From Streptomyces niger (GTDB lineage Bacteria > Actinomycetota > Actinomycetes > Streptomycetales > Streptomycetaceae), in assembly GCF_000718305.1 (NCBI RefSeq), contig NZ_JOFQ01000022.1, positions 30,294 to 94,293 of the forward strand: a DNA stretch of 64,000 bases, read 5' to 3'. The notes beneath the pieces were generated by a model. The model was not told the DNA's origin and did no database searches. It was given only the letters and a program-made list of their open reading frames with translations. Below, piece by piece: positions 17,986-26,203 of the stretch; positions within the stretch are counted from its first letter, which is position 1, and each line of letters starts with the position of its first letter. Both the position numbers and the translations under genes were made by a program.

Positions 17986-18329
17986 GCGCCAGACAACTGG
18001 ACCTGGCTGATCATCGCCGCCTACACCTAGCTCCGCCTTGCGCGCCCCCCCTTGCCATCGACCTGCGGCGCCCTTGGGAACGGCCCGTCGCCACGAACAG
18101 GCTCACCCCTGCCCGGGTCCGCCGCGGGTTCCGACACCTGGGCACGAAGATCTCAACGCCGGCCGGAGGCCTGAAACCCTCCAGGCCCGGCCCCGGACGC
18201 CCTCCTGGATCAAAGAATCGCCGCCCCGCCGAACGCTACGACGTGGGCCTGCTCCTGGTCACCGGCCGGCGCACTCCACCGCCGACCACCCACCACAAGA
18301 TCGGCACCGAACCACGCCGCAGTGGATGA
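17985..18329 (+). pseudogene. transposase C-terminal remnant (NF041680/IS701-like)
   Basis: Begins DNWTWLIIAAYT, then an in-frame TAG where the family has Gln. A frameshift leads into DLRRPWERPVATNRLTPARV, RRGFRHL, and the basic tail PGPGRPPGSKNRRPAERYDV ending at 18329. This tail is highly typical of a common Streptomyces transposase family. Only the last 115 residues or so remain. Confidence 0.7.
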
Positions 18330-18394
18330 ACGGCAAGCTCACTGTCTCACGCCCCACTCGCAGCCTTATCAGTGCCCGGCCGTAGAGTGCGGTC

Positions 18395-19354
18395 ATGCGG
18401 GCTGTAGTGATCGACTCCGACGGGCAATTCCATCTGGAGCAACGGCCGAACCCGGTGCCGGGGCCAGGAGATGTGGTGGTCCGCGTGCACGCCGCGGGTC
18501 TCAACGCCGCCGACCTCCAGCAGGCACGGGGGGACTATCCGGCGCCGCCGGGCTGGCCGACCGACGTGCCCGGCCTGGAAGTCGCCGGTGAAGTCGAGCA
18601 CGTGGGGAGCGCTGTTACCGGGTTCTCCCCCGGAGACCGAGTCATGGCGCTGGTCGGTGGCGGCGGTCACGCTGAGCGGATCACCGTCCCTGCCGATCTT
18701 CTGCTTCCGGTGCCCAATGGCCTGTCCTGGCAGGAGGCCGGCGGCTTCCCGGAAGCCTTCAGCACCGCCTGGGACGCCCTGATCACCCAGGCCCAAGTCC
18801 GGGCAGGCGACCGTGTACTCGTTACCGGGGCGGCAGGCGGCGTGGGAACGGCCATGGTGCAGGTTGCCGCAGTTTCCGGAGTGCATACCGTGGCAAGTGT
18901 GCGCCGTCCCGAGCTTCACGACCAGGTGAAGGCGCTCGCCCCGGACGGCACACACGTCGACGTCGTCACTCCCGCCGAAGAGGCGCAGCATGGGCCGTAC
19001 GACGTGATCGTGGAACTCGTCGGCGGACAGGACTGCCTGCAACGGGTCACCCTGCTACGCAGCCGCGGCAAGGTCCTCATCGTCGGCGTACAGGCCGGCG
19101 CCACAGTCCCGTTGCGCATGTTCGACCTCATGCTGGTACGCGGCCATCTGATCGGAACGACCATCCGCGGCCGCACGCACGCGGAAAAAGCACTGCTCGC
19201 CGACCTCGTTCGCACCTCGGTCCTTCCCCTGCTCGCCCACGGTCGCCTGCGAGTCCCCGTAGACACGGCCTTCTCCCTCGACCGGTACGCCGATGGCTAT
19301 GCCCGGCTCGCCGGCCCGGGCAAGTTCGGCAAGGTCATCCTGACGTGCGGATGA
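18395..19354 (+). CDS. zinc-independent MDR quinone oxidoreductase-like protein
   Basis: 319 residues, medium-chain dehydrogenase/reductase of the QOR type. GroES-like N-terminus (VVVRVHAAGLNAADLQQARG), then PGLEVAGEVEHVGSAVTGFS and GDRVMALVGGGGHAERITVP, and a Rossmann domain with VLVTGAAGGVGTAMVQVAAV (NADPH motif AAGGVG). The cysteine/histidine zinc ligands of alcohol dehydrogenases are missing, as expected for NADPH:quinone reductases. C-terminal FGKVILTCG matches the family end GKVVL. Probably reduces quinones or enones. ATG 18395 is the only sensible start. No operon partner. Confidence 0.9.
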   Translation: MRAVVIDSDGQFHLEQRPNPVPGPGDVVVRVHAAGLNAADLQQARGDYPAPPGWPTDVPGLEVAGEVEHVGSAVTGFSPGDRVMALVGGGGHAERITVPADLLLPVPNGLSWQEAGGFPEAFSTAWDALITQAQVRAGDRVLVTGAAGGVGTAMVQVAAVSGVHTVASVRRPELHDQVKALAPDGTHVDVVTPAEEAQHGPYDVIVELVGGQDCLQRVTLLRSRGKVLIVGVQAGATVPLRMFDLMLVRGHLIGTTIRGRTHAEKALLADLVRTSVLPLLAHGRLRVPVDTAFSLDRYADGYARLAGPGKFGKVILTCG

Positions 19355-19514
19355 CAGCGCGCTGTCGAATGCGGCCTCAATGGCATCAATGGCCTCAAGA
19401 GACCATCCGCCGCGCCAGGTCGCGGCGACCTTGCCGAGGTCGACATCGAGCCGTGGCCACCAGCTACGACAGCAATTGGCGGCCGCTATAGGGCCGCCGT
19501 CCTCGTTGTCCACA

Positions 19515-20075
19515 TCAACGAGTGGTGGTGAGGTACTCGTCCGACGACAACTCGAAGACCCGGACTCGCCGACCGCCGGTGGGATGGACGGTCTCACGGA
19601 CCGGATGCATCCCCATTTTGGTCATGATCCGTTCGGAGGCGTCGTTGCCCACTTGAGTGATGCTGACGATCCGCTCCAGTCCTCGCTCTTCGAACGCGAA
19701 CCGTACAACGGCCGCAGCGGCCTCGGTGGCCAAGCCCTGCCCCCAGTGGGAACGACCCAGCCGCCAGCCGACCTCGACCGCCGGCAGTACCTCCGGCAAG
19801 AAGTGCGGCACCGAAAGGCCGGTGAACCCGACCAGCTCGCCAGTGGACCGGATCTCCATAGCGAACAGGCCGAAGCCCTGTGACTCCCACTCGCGCTCCC
19901 ATGCCCGGATCCCGTCACGGGTCTGCTGCTCGTCACGGACGCTGCCGTCACGGATCCACCGCATGACCTCGGGGTCGGCGTTGATGGCAGCCATGGGCGC
20001 AACGTCTTCCTCGCGCCAGCGACGCAGGACCAAACGGGGAGTCTCAAGCGTGACCATCCCATCATTCTGGATCAC
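19515..20075 (-). CDS. GNAT family N-acetyltransferase (RimJ/RimL-like)
   Basis: 186 residues from GTG 20075, or 180 from the ATG at 20057 (MVTLETPRLVLRRW), which matches the family start better. It has the GNAT core: EVGWRLGRSHWGQGLATEAA with the acetyl-CoA pyrophosphate-binding loop (GQGLAT), and the C-terminal GLERIVSITQVGNDASERIM / KMGMHPVRE region. RimJ/RimL-type members acetylate protein N-termini or small amines; the target is unknown. It is convergent with the oxidoreductase gene at 18395. Confidence 0.9.
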   Translation of the reverse strand: MIQNDGMVTLETPRLVLRRWREEDVAPMAAINADPEVMRWIRDGSVRDEQQTRDGIRAWEREWESQGFGLFAMEIRSTGELVGFTGLSVPHFLPEVLPAVEVGWRLGRSHWGQGLATEAAAAVVRFAFEERGLERIVSITQVGNDASERIMTKMGMHPVRETVHPTGGRRVRVFELSSDEYLTTTR

Positions 20076-20602
20076 TCATGGCCTCTCCACCATCGTCACC
20101 AGGCACTCTCGATACAAGCCCTGGCGCAGTGCCGGTGACATGCGTCCGGGCCTGCTCCGGGGCCGGCCATGGTCCGGCTCGTGCCGGTGGATTCCTGAGT
20201 GACGAGCCGGCCGAGGCGTAACGGTCGCGGGGGCCGCGCGCCGTGCGGGCCCCGCTTTCCCGTGACCTGGTGGCGACGTCCAGGACGTCGGAGGGCTCCC
20301 GGTTCTCGGAGCTGGAGCGGTTGCGCCTACCCGCCACGGACCTGGCCGCTGCCGGCCGCGTCCGCGCCCCGGTCACAGAGCGCGCCGGCGCGGGGCGTGC
20401 AGCGCGGAGCTTGCAACGCTGACCGCCTGACCTCCCGGCCACCTGATCGAGCCGTCGAGGGCCGGCCGGGTCCCCGGCGGAGGCGGGTGAGGTAGCTGAG
20501 GACGTGCGCGGATGGCCCGCTTTCCGCCCCTCCTCGCGCGGCTGGCTCCTTGACACCGCGGCGGCTTTTTGGCCTTTCCGGCCCTCGGTGATAGTGAGCG
20601 CC
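20076..20602. other. no supported gene
   Basis: Frames here are shadows with no family-like sequence. Holds the promoters of the GNAT gene and of the flavin monooxygenase. Confidence 0.45.
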
Positions 20603-22165
20603 ATGGACTATGACGTAGTAGTGGCCGGAGGCGGCCCGGTCGGACTGATGCTGGCCTGCGAGCTCCGGCTCGGAGGCGCGCGGGTGGCCGTCCTTGAGCG
20701 CCTCACCGAGGTGGACCCGACGATCAAGGGCGGGGCGATCACCACGCCCAGCGCCGAGGTGCTCTACCGCCGGGGCCTGCTGCCCGCGCTGGCCGAGGTG
20801 CAACGGCGGGCGATGGAGCGCTTCCAGGCGTTCATGCGTGAACAGAACGGCGGGGACGGAGGCGGGGCTGCGGGTCAAGGACTCGGGATCGTCGGGCACT
20901 TCGCCGGGATCATGCTGCGCGCCGACCTGGTCGATCGTACGGAGCCGGGCCTCGGCGACGCCGGGCCCGCCGGCGAGATCGCTTTCGTGGCGCAGCAGGA
21001 CATCGAGCGGCTGCTCGGCGGGCGGGCGGACGAGCTCGGCGTCGACGTGCGCCGGGGAGTGGAGCTGACCGGCTTTGACGCGGACGACGGTGCCGTCACC
21101 GTGCGGACCAGCCATGGGGCCATACGCGCCGGCTGGCTCGTGGGCTGCGACGGCGGCCGCAGCGCGGTCCGCAAGCTCGCGGGGTTCGAATTTCCCGGTA
21201 CGGACCCGGAGATCACCTGTCACCAGGCGGTCGTGGAAATGACCGGCGCCGAGGGCCTGAAGGTCGGCTGGACCGCCACGGACACCGGGGTGTACGCCTA
21301 CGGGCCGATGCCGGGCCGCGTTGTCACCGTGGAGTTCGACGGTCCACCGGCCGACCGACACGCGCCGGTCACCGCCGAGGACCTCCAGGCGCGGCTGCGT
21401 CGCGTATCCGGCGTGGACGTCACGATCACCGGGGTGCGGACCGCGACCCGCTTCACCGACCACGCCCGCCAGGTCACCGAGTACCGCAAGGGCCGGGTAC
21501 TGCTGGCGGGCGACGCGGCGCACGTGCACTCCGCGTTCGGGAGCCAAGGGCTGAGCCTGGGGATCGGCGACGCGATGAATCTCGGCTGGAAGCTCGCCGC
21601 GGTGATCGGCGGCCGGGCCCCGGAACGGCTGCTGGACACGTACACCTCAGAGCGGCACCCGGTCGGTGCGTGGGTCCTGGACTGGACCCGGTCCCAGGTC
21701 GCGGCCATGCGCCCGGACCCTCAGTCCCGGGCCTTGCGCGAGATCGTCAGCGACCTCGCGGGGACGGTCGTGGGCACCACGTATCTCACCGCGCGGCTCA
21801 ACGGTGGTGGGGTGCGGTACGAGTTGCCGGGCGAGCACCCGCTGACCGGCCGCAGTACCCCGGACCTCGAACTCACCGACGGCTGCCGCCTCGCGGACCA
21901 CCTCCACGGCGGCCGGGCGCTCCTGCTGGACCTCACCGACGACCCGGAGCTCCGGGCCTTCGCTGCGGGGTATGCCGGCCGCGTCGACACCCTGACGGCC
22001 GGCTGCCCGTCCCGCCCGGAACTGGCGGCGGTCCTCGTCCGTCCGGACGGCTTCACGGCCTGGGCGGCCGACGCGACGGGGCAAGCGCCGACGTCGACGG
22101 CCGGGCTGGCGGAGGCGCTGAAGGAGTGGTTCGGAGTGCCCGAGGGTGCGGTGAGACCGGGCTGA
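20603..22165 (+). CDS. FAD-dependent aromatic hydroxylase (class A flavin monooxygenase)
   Basis: 520 residues from ATG 20603 (MDYDVVVAGGGPVGLMLACE); the frame upstream to 20504 is not protein-like. GxGxxG FAD motif at residues 9-14; WLVGCDGGRSAVRKLAGFEF is the DG motif; VLLAGDAAHVHSAFGSQGLS at about 300-318 is the GD motif for the FAD ribityl chain, followed by LGIGDAMNLGWKLAAVI. The C-terminal thioredoxin-like region is degenerate. Resembles the group that contains polyketide-tailoring and rifampicin monooxygenases, so hydroxylation of an aromatic compound with NADPH is likely. Monocistronic; could be a tailoring or a drug-inactivating enzyme. Confidence 0.9.
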   Translation: MDYDVVVAGGGPVGLMLACELRLGGARVAVLERLTEVDPTIKGGAITTPSAEVLYRRGLLPALAEVQRRAMERFQAFMREQNGGDGGGAAGQGLGIVGHFAGIMLRADLVDRTEPGLGDAGPAGEIAFVAQQDIERLLGGRADELGVDVRRGVELTGFDADDGAVTVRTSHGAIRAGWLVGCDGGRSAVRKLAGFEFPGTDPEITCHQAVVEMTGAEGLKVGWTATDTGVYAYGPMPGRVVTVEFDGPPADRHAPVTAEDLQARLRRVSGVDVTITGVRTATRFTDHARQVTEYRKGRVLLAGDAAHVHSAFGSQGLSLGIGDAMNLGWKLAAVIGGRAPERLLDTYTSERHPVGAWVLDWTRSQVAAMRPDPQSRALREIVSDLAGTVVGTTYLTARLNGGGVRYELPGEHPLTGRSTPDLELTDGCRLADHLHGGRALLLDLTDDPELRAFAAGYAGRVDTLTAGCPSRPELAAVLVRPDGFTAWAADATGQAPTSTAGLAEALKEWFGVPEGAVRPG

Positions 22166-22448
22166 TCCGCCGCCCTGCTGACTGACGCTTTCGGACGCTT
22201 TCTCCATGAAGAATGCTTTTGATGTTGGTTGAGGGCGGGTGCGGCGCGGGTGGTGTCGCCGATCCGGCGGCGGTGCGCGGCCGGCAGACGGGCGCGGTGG
22301 TCCACGACCTGGCGGGGGACATCGAGCGTGGCAACATGGGTGACCAACGTGGCCTCTGGTGGTTACGGACATGACCTTGTGATGAGACCTGTCCTAGCAG
22401 TGGCCTCACGGCAGTTCTGACTCAGGTGCATCACGACGGGGGTCAACA

Positions 22449-22994
22449 GTGCAGGAGCTCGATTCCGCGGTCGTGCTCGTCACGGGCGTCATGGCGTCCG
22501 GGAAGTCCACCATCGCCCAGCTGCTGGCCGAGCGGCTCCCACGCTCCGTGCACCTGCGCGGCGACGGCTTCCGGCGGATGATCGTGTCCGGTCGCGAGGA
22601 GTTCACGCCCCGGCCGACCGCCGAGGCCAGGGATCAGCTGCAACTGCGCTACCGGGCATCCGCTGTGGTCGCAGACCTGTACGCACAGGCGGGGTGGACC
22701 GTCATCGTCCAAGACGTCGTCCTCGGTGAGTACTTGGACGCCTACCTCGACGCCGTGACGACAAGGCCCCTGTATCTGGTCGTCCTTGCCCCCGGCCCCG
22801 AAGCAGTCACAACGCGTGAGGCCTGCCGGCGCAAAAACGGCTACGGCGGCCCCTGGACGGTCGACATCCTCAACGACGCGCTGCATCGGGACACCCCACG
22901 CCGCGGGCTCTGGCTGGACACGTCGAACCAGACACCCCACCAAACCGTCGATCAGATCCTCGCCGACCTCGCCACGGCTCGTATCGTCGGCTGA
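22449..22994 (+). CDS. P-loop kinase / phosphotransferase (CPT-like AAA)
   Basis: 181 residues, GTG start. Walker A GVMASGKST at residues 13-21, then HLRGDGFRRMIVSGREEF and VVADLYAQAGWTVIVQDVVL, where the Asp would help bind magnesium, and a lid-like segment with CRRKNGYG. This is the small-molecule kinase pattern seen in chloramphenicol 3-O-phosphotransferase-like and gluconate-kinase-like proteins. The substrate is not predictable; an antibiotic or nucleoside is possible. A strong hairpin follows at 23058. Confidence 0.8.
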   Translation: MQELDSAVVLVTGVMASGKSTIAQLLAERLPRSVHLRGDGFRRMIVSGREEFTPRPTAEARDQLQLRYRASAVVADLYAQAGWTVIVQDVVLGEYLDAYLDAVTTRPLYLVVLAPGPEAVTTREACRRKNGYGGPWTVDILNDALHRDTPRRGLWLDTSNQTPHQTVDQILADLATARIVG

Positions 22995-23364
22995 AAGAGC
23001 CCATCACAAGGCCGCTGAGGAAAACCTCACCGACTCGACACGAGCCGATTCCACCCGCGGCCGCCGCACCCACCCGGTGTGGCGGCCGCCCGCACCCCAG
23101 TCCCCGGCCCAGCAGCAGCCCGGGGCCCTCACCGTCCTGGACGAAGCCGGGATCGAGGACCCGGTCGTCTTCGAGGAGGACCCTGCACGTCAGCGCCACC
23201 CCGGCAGTCCACCGCCAGCTCCTCGCCCGCTGCCAACCCCTCGACGGCACTCAAGGCGCTCCAACCGTCCCGGCACAGCGAAAGGCCCGACGCGAATTCG
23301 ACAACAGGGTCAGCGCCCTTGTTCCGACCGAACCGTGATCGTCGCCAACAGCTGTACCGATGTG
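22995..23364. other. spacer with possible decayed fragment
   Basis: After the hairpin, plus-strand sequence at about 23110-23338 reads LDEAGIEDPVVFEED and, in another frame, RKARREFDNRVSALVPTEP before a stop. It may be the tail of a lost gene; no family recognised. Confidence 0.3.
23058..23090 (+). terminator. hairpin after the P-loop kinase
   Basis: Arms GCGGCCGCCGCAC and GTGTGGCGGCCGC with a short CCACCCG loop, 64 bases past the kinase stop. High stability and position fit a factor-independent-like terminator, but there is no T tract. Confidence 0.6.
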
Positions 23365-24327
23365 TCAAGGCCGGTGGGCGTTGTCGCCGAGCCAGGCCAG
23401 GACCTGGTCGGCATGCTTGTCCGGCGGGAAGATCGGGTAGAAAACGTGCTCGATCACGTCGTCTTTGATGATCAGCGTGAGCCGCTTGTACAGCGTCAGC
23501 CCGCCTGTGGTGAAGGTGGGAAGGTCCAGCGCCTGGGCCAAGCGCCGTGCGGGGTCGGACAACATCTGGAACGGCAGGCGGAGCCGCTCGGTGACCTCAC
23601 GTTGGTAGTCGCTGTCCTGGCTGGAGAGGCCGTACACCCTGGTCGCGCCGGCCGCGAGCAGGTCCTGGTGGTGGTCGCGGAAGCCGCATGTCTCGGCGGT
23701 GCAGCCACGGGCGCCGGGGATGGAGTCCCAGCCCTCGGGCAGATCGGTGCCGGGGCGGCCCGTCAGCGGGTAGATGTAAAGCACCGTGCGGCCTGCGCCC
23801 AGCGCGTCCAGGCTGATTGTGGCGCCGTCGGTGGCGTGGAGTCGCAGCTGCGGCATTCTCGCACCGCGCAGGTGGGCAGCAGCGCCGTCGTCCTTGGGAA
23901 CGGGCAGGTCGGCAGGCAGGCTCGTGTAGTCGGTCATCGGTTCCTCTCCTTCGGTAGCCGGTGCGAAGCGGCTGTTGCGGTGAGCGGCCTCGTGCAGGTG
24001 CGCCATCAGTACCGCCCGGCGGGCGGTGAGGTCATCGATCCGCTGCGTGAGCTCATCAATGGCGTCCCGGTACCCGGCCAGCGCGGCCGGGCAGTCGTCC
24101 GCGTGCCGGTGTCCCAGGGCCAGGCATTCCAGGAACGGCCGTGTCGCCTCGACAGGGATGCCGAGGCGACACAGCGTCCGGATCTCCTGCGTGAGCCGTA
24201 CGTCGTGCTCGTCGTAGTCCCGGTAGCCGTTGGTCAACCGCACCGGCGCGAGCAGCCCCAGCGATTCGTAGTAGCGCACCGCCTTGGTCGTCACACCCGC
24301 TCGCCGGGCCAGCTCACCGATCCGCAT
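23365..24327 (-). CDS. MerR regulator fused to peroxiredoxin (BCP/redoxin-like)
   Basis: 320 residues in one frame. Residues 1-70 are a MerR HTH and wing (MRIGELARRAGVTTKAVRYY, LGLLAPVRLTNGYRDYDEHD); the dimer coiled coil runs to about 125 (YRDAIDELTQRIDDLTARRA). A 10-residue linker leads to a redoxin domain: LRGARMPQLRLHATDGATIS, LYIYPLTGRPG, then GARGCTAETCGFRDHHQDLL with two cysteines in a CTxETC pattern like PrxQ/BCP, and VYGLSSQDSDYQREVTERLR. An ATG at 23937 with GGAGAGG in front lies exactly at the junction, so the peroxiredoxin may also be made alone. Start ATG 24327 has GAGGTGAGAGG upstream. Confidence 0.8.
   Translation of the reverse strand: MRIGELARRAGVTTKAVRYYESLGLLAPVRLTNGYRDYDEHDVRLTQEIRTLCRLGIPVEATRPFLECLALGHRHADDCPAALAGYRDAIDELTQRIDDLTARRAVLMAHLHEAAHRNSRFAPATEGEEPMTDYTSLPADLPVPKDDGAAAHLRGARMPQLRLHATDGATISLDALGAGRTVLYIYPLTGRPGTDLPEGWDSIPGARGCTAETCGFRDHHQDLLAAGATRVYGLSSQDSDYQREVTERLRLPFQMLSDPARRLAQALDLPTFTTGGLTLYKRLTLIIKDDVIEHVFYPIFPPDKHADQVLAWLGDNAHRP
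23938..23950 (-). promoter_or_regulatory. internal ribosome binding site before the peroxiredoxin part
   Basis: AAGGAGAGGAACCG directly precedes an in-frame ATG (23935-23937) at the MerR/redoxin boundary. It could give a free 190-residue peroxiredoxin as well as the fusion. Confidence 0.55.
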
Positions 24328-25365
24328 GCCTCTCACCTCGAAGAACGCTAAACCTTGCCCTTGAGGGTAAGGTCAAGCGCTTCGCGGGGATGCCTGCACG
24401 CCCCGCAGACGAACACAGCCGCCCGCTGGTTCCGGCGTTCTCACTGCTTTCACGAAGCCCGCCATGGGTCGAGGCGCTGTGCGCGCTCATCGACACCACC
24501 CGGCCACGATCGTTCTCACCGATAACCGCTGTCCCGATGTCCCCCCGAGGCCGGACGACGACATGGACGCTGTGCATGAGCGGGTCGTATGCCTCACGCT
24601 GCTCCGGCCCGTCAGTCGCTGGTCCTCATCGGCGATACACGCTCGTCCGGCGGCTGCCGGGCGCCCCGGATCACCTCGCAGGACCTGGCCCACCGTGCTG
24701 GAGGTCGTCGACGTGCTGGAGGTCGCCTATGTGCTGGAGGTCGCCTACGGGCATGTCCGGCGGCTCGTGGACTGCGCGACCGGGGGGAGCTGCTCGTTCG
24801 GCACGGCGGCGTGGGCGCCGAAAATTCCCATCAGATGCGACCCGCCATCTTCACCGAACCCGCCACACCCGCGCAGGAGGACGCTTTCTCCCGGCCCGCG
24901 CACCGGGACGTTCACCTCCTACGCAGCTGCGGTCCGGCGCAGTGCCCGCGCGGCGGTAGGCGCGCTGCTCGTACACAGACGCGGGGCTCCGGACGCCGGG
25001 AGGCCGCCGGAGCACCCAGCCGTCGACGGGTGTGCGTCACGGCAATGGTCGCCGGTACCGACGGCCGAAGACAGCCGACGACAGCCGAAGACGGCCGATC
25101 CTGCAGACTCTCGACGAACCAGATGACCTCTCACTATCGCCGGCACCCGGTCGAACGCCTGGGTGCCGAACACTCACGCCCAGTGCGCTGGCCGTACAGC
25201 ACGGCGCATCATCAACTGTCGCGCCTCCGAGCGGACCACCGAGTCACTGCAGGCCGCTCTCAGCGTGCGGTAGCGTGCGTTCGCCCCGACACCGGGCCAC
25301 ACCTTCACGCACCACCACTACGCAGCGCCGAATCGCTTCGGCGGCGCCTGAAAAAAGGGGGCACT
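24328..25365. other. about 1 kb without a supported gene; 18-bp repeat
   Basis: Frames are open on both strands but switch often and lack starts. The array at 24695-24748 and a shorter one (gacagccgacgacagccgaa) near 25067-25095 lie here. A plus-strand piece reading VLEVAYGHVRRLVD could be a lost HTH protein. Confidence 0.4.
24695..24748. repeat. 18-bp tandem repeat, 3 copies
   Basis: gtgctggaggtcgcctat (first copy differs in its last six bases) at 24695, 24713 and 24731. Confidence 0.9.
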
Positions 25366-25638
25366 ATGACGTATTCAGTCACCGAGCAGCAACGTGCACT
25401 GGGCGCAGTGATCGCGTTTGCCCGGCGCCACCTCGACTCCAACGAGGCCGATGCCGAAGCGTTTGCCCCCGGCGACCGTCACAGCCAAATGGCACACCGC
25501 GTTGCCGGGCTGACGAAAACCCTCCAACTCCTCCTCGAAGCAGCCGAGCCGCTGACCGCACCGATACCCGCACCCACTGCAAGGCAACGCGAAGATGCGT
25601 CCTGCACGAAGTCACCTTCACAGGGACCATCCGACTGA
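25366..25638 (+). CDS. small hypothetical protein (90 aa)
   Basis: ATG 25366 is preceded by AAAAAAGGGGGCACT, a good ribosome site. The protein begins MTYSVTEQQRALGAVIAFAR and continues with helix-like, charged sequence (HLDSNEADAEAFAPGDRHSQ, VAGLTKTLQLLLEAAEPL). No family recognised. It lies upstream of the trypco2 gene but a 250-base gap with a repeat array separates them, so it is probably a separate unit. Confidence 0.45.
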   Translation: MTYSVTEQQRALGAVIAFARRHLDSNEADAEAFAPGDRHSQMAHRVAGLTKTLQLLLEAAEPLTAPIPAPTARQREDASCTKSPSQGPSD

Positions 25639-25762
25639 CAGGCCGTCGCCGGACCGCTGGCCACGAACTGAGATCAGGGCGCGCGCAAAAGGTACGGCTC
25701 CGAGGCTGTGCGCCACGTCCTCAGTCGCTCGCCCCCGCAGCGCGTCAAGGTAGGACGAGTTC

Positions 25763-25832
25763 GTCCCGCATACGAACTCCGTCCCGCCTACGAACCCCGT
25801 CCCGCCACCGAAACTCCGACCCGCATACGAAC
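25763..25832. repeat. 18-19-bp degenerate repeat, about 4 copies
   Basis: gtcccgcatacgaactcc and variants at 25763, 25781, 25799 and 25818. It ends about 55 bases before the trypco2 start, so it overlaps or borders that gene's promoter. Confidence 0.75.
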
Positions 25833-25886
25833 AAGGTGGCCACCTGGCAGACTTCTTGATATCGACGTACCTGGAGGCAGCGACTG

Positions 25887-26198
25887 ATGAGCGATCCCGA
25901 CGGCGTGCCCCTGGCCGACTACATCCGCGTACTCCGCGAACAGTTGGAGACGGCGCAACAGGAATCGGTCGGCCGCGGAGTCAAGTTCGGCGTCGGGACC
26001 GTAGAGCTGGAGTTCGAGGTCACGATGACGAGAGAGGCAAGCGGGCGCGGCGGGCTGAAGCTGTGGGTGGTCGAGGCGGGCGCCGACGGTAGGCGCAGCG
26101 GCGGCCGGACGCAGCGCGTGCGGATGACCCTTACGCCTACCGATGACGCCGGCCGGCCGCTGTCGGTCATCGACCGGCTGCCCGAACTCCCGCGCTGA
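25887..26198 (+). CDS. trypco2 family protein (trypsin-co-occurring domain)
   Basis: 103 residues: LADYIRVLREQLETAQQESV helix, then VKFGVGTVELEFEVTMTREA and KLWVVEAGADGRRSGGRTQR with VRMTLTP. The pattern (helix, then GVxxELEFxV strands, then WVVxAG) is that of the trypco2 domain, a small domain found next to trypsin-like proteases in multidomain conflict-system proteins of actinobacteria. Here it is a free protein five bases upstream of a trypsin/STAND gene, surely co-translated. GGAGG lies nine bases before the ATG. Likely role: partner, adaptor or activator of the protease; the biochemistry is unknown. Confidence 0.8.
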   Translation: MSDPDGVPLADYIRVLREQLETAQQESVGRGVKFGVGTVELEFEVTMTREASGRGGLKLWVVEAGADGRRSGGRTQRVRMTLTPTDDAGRPLSVIDRLPELPR

Positions 26199-26203
26199 GA
26201 ACC

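Noticed and set aside
20327..21547. A 406-residue minus-strand ORF
   Set aside because: It is the antisense shadow of the flavin monooxygenase; composition is His/Gly/Arg-rich with no family-like motif.
22786..24351. A 521-residue plus-strand ORF
   Set aside because: Most of it is antisense to the MerR-peroxiredoxin gene.
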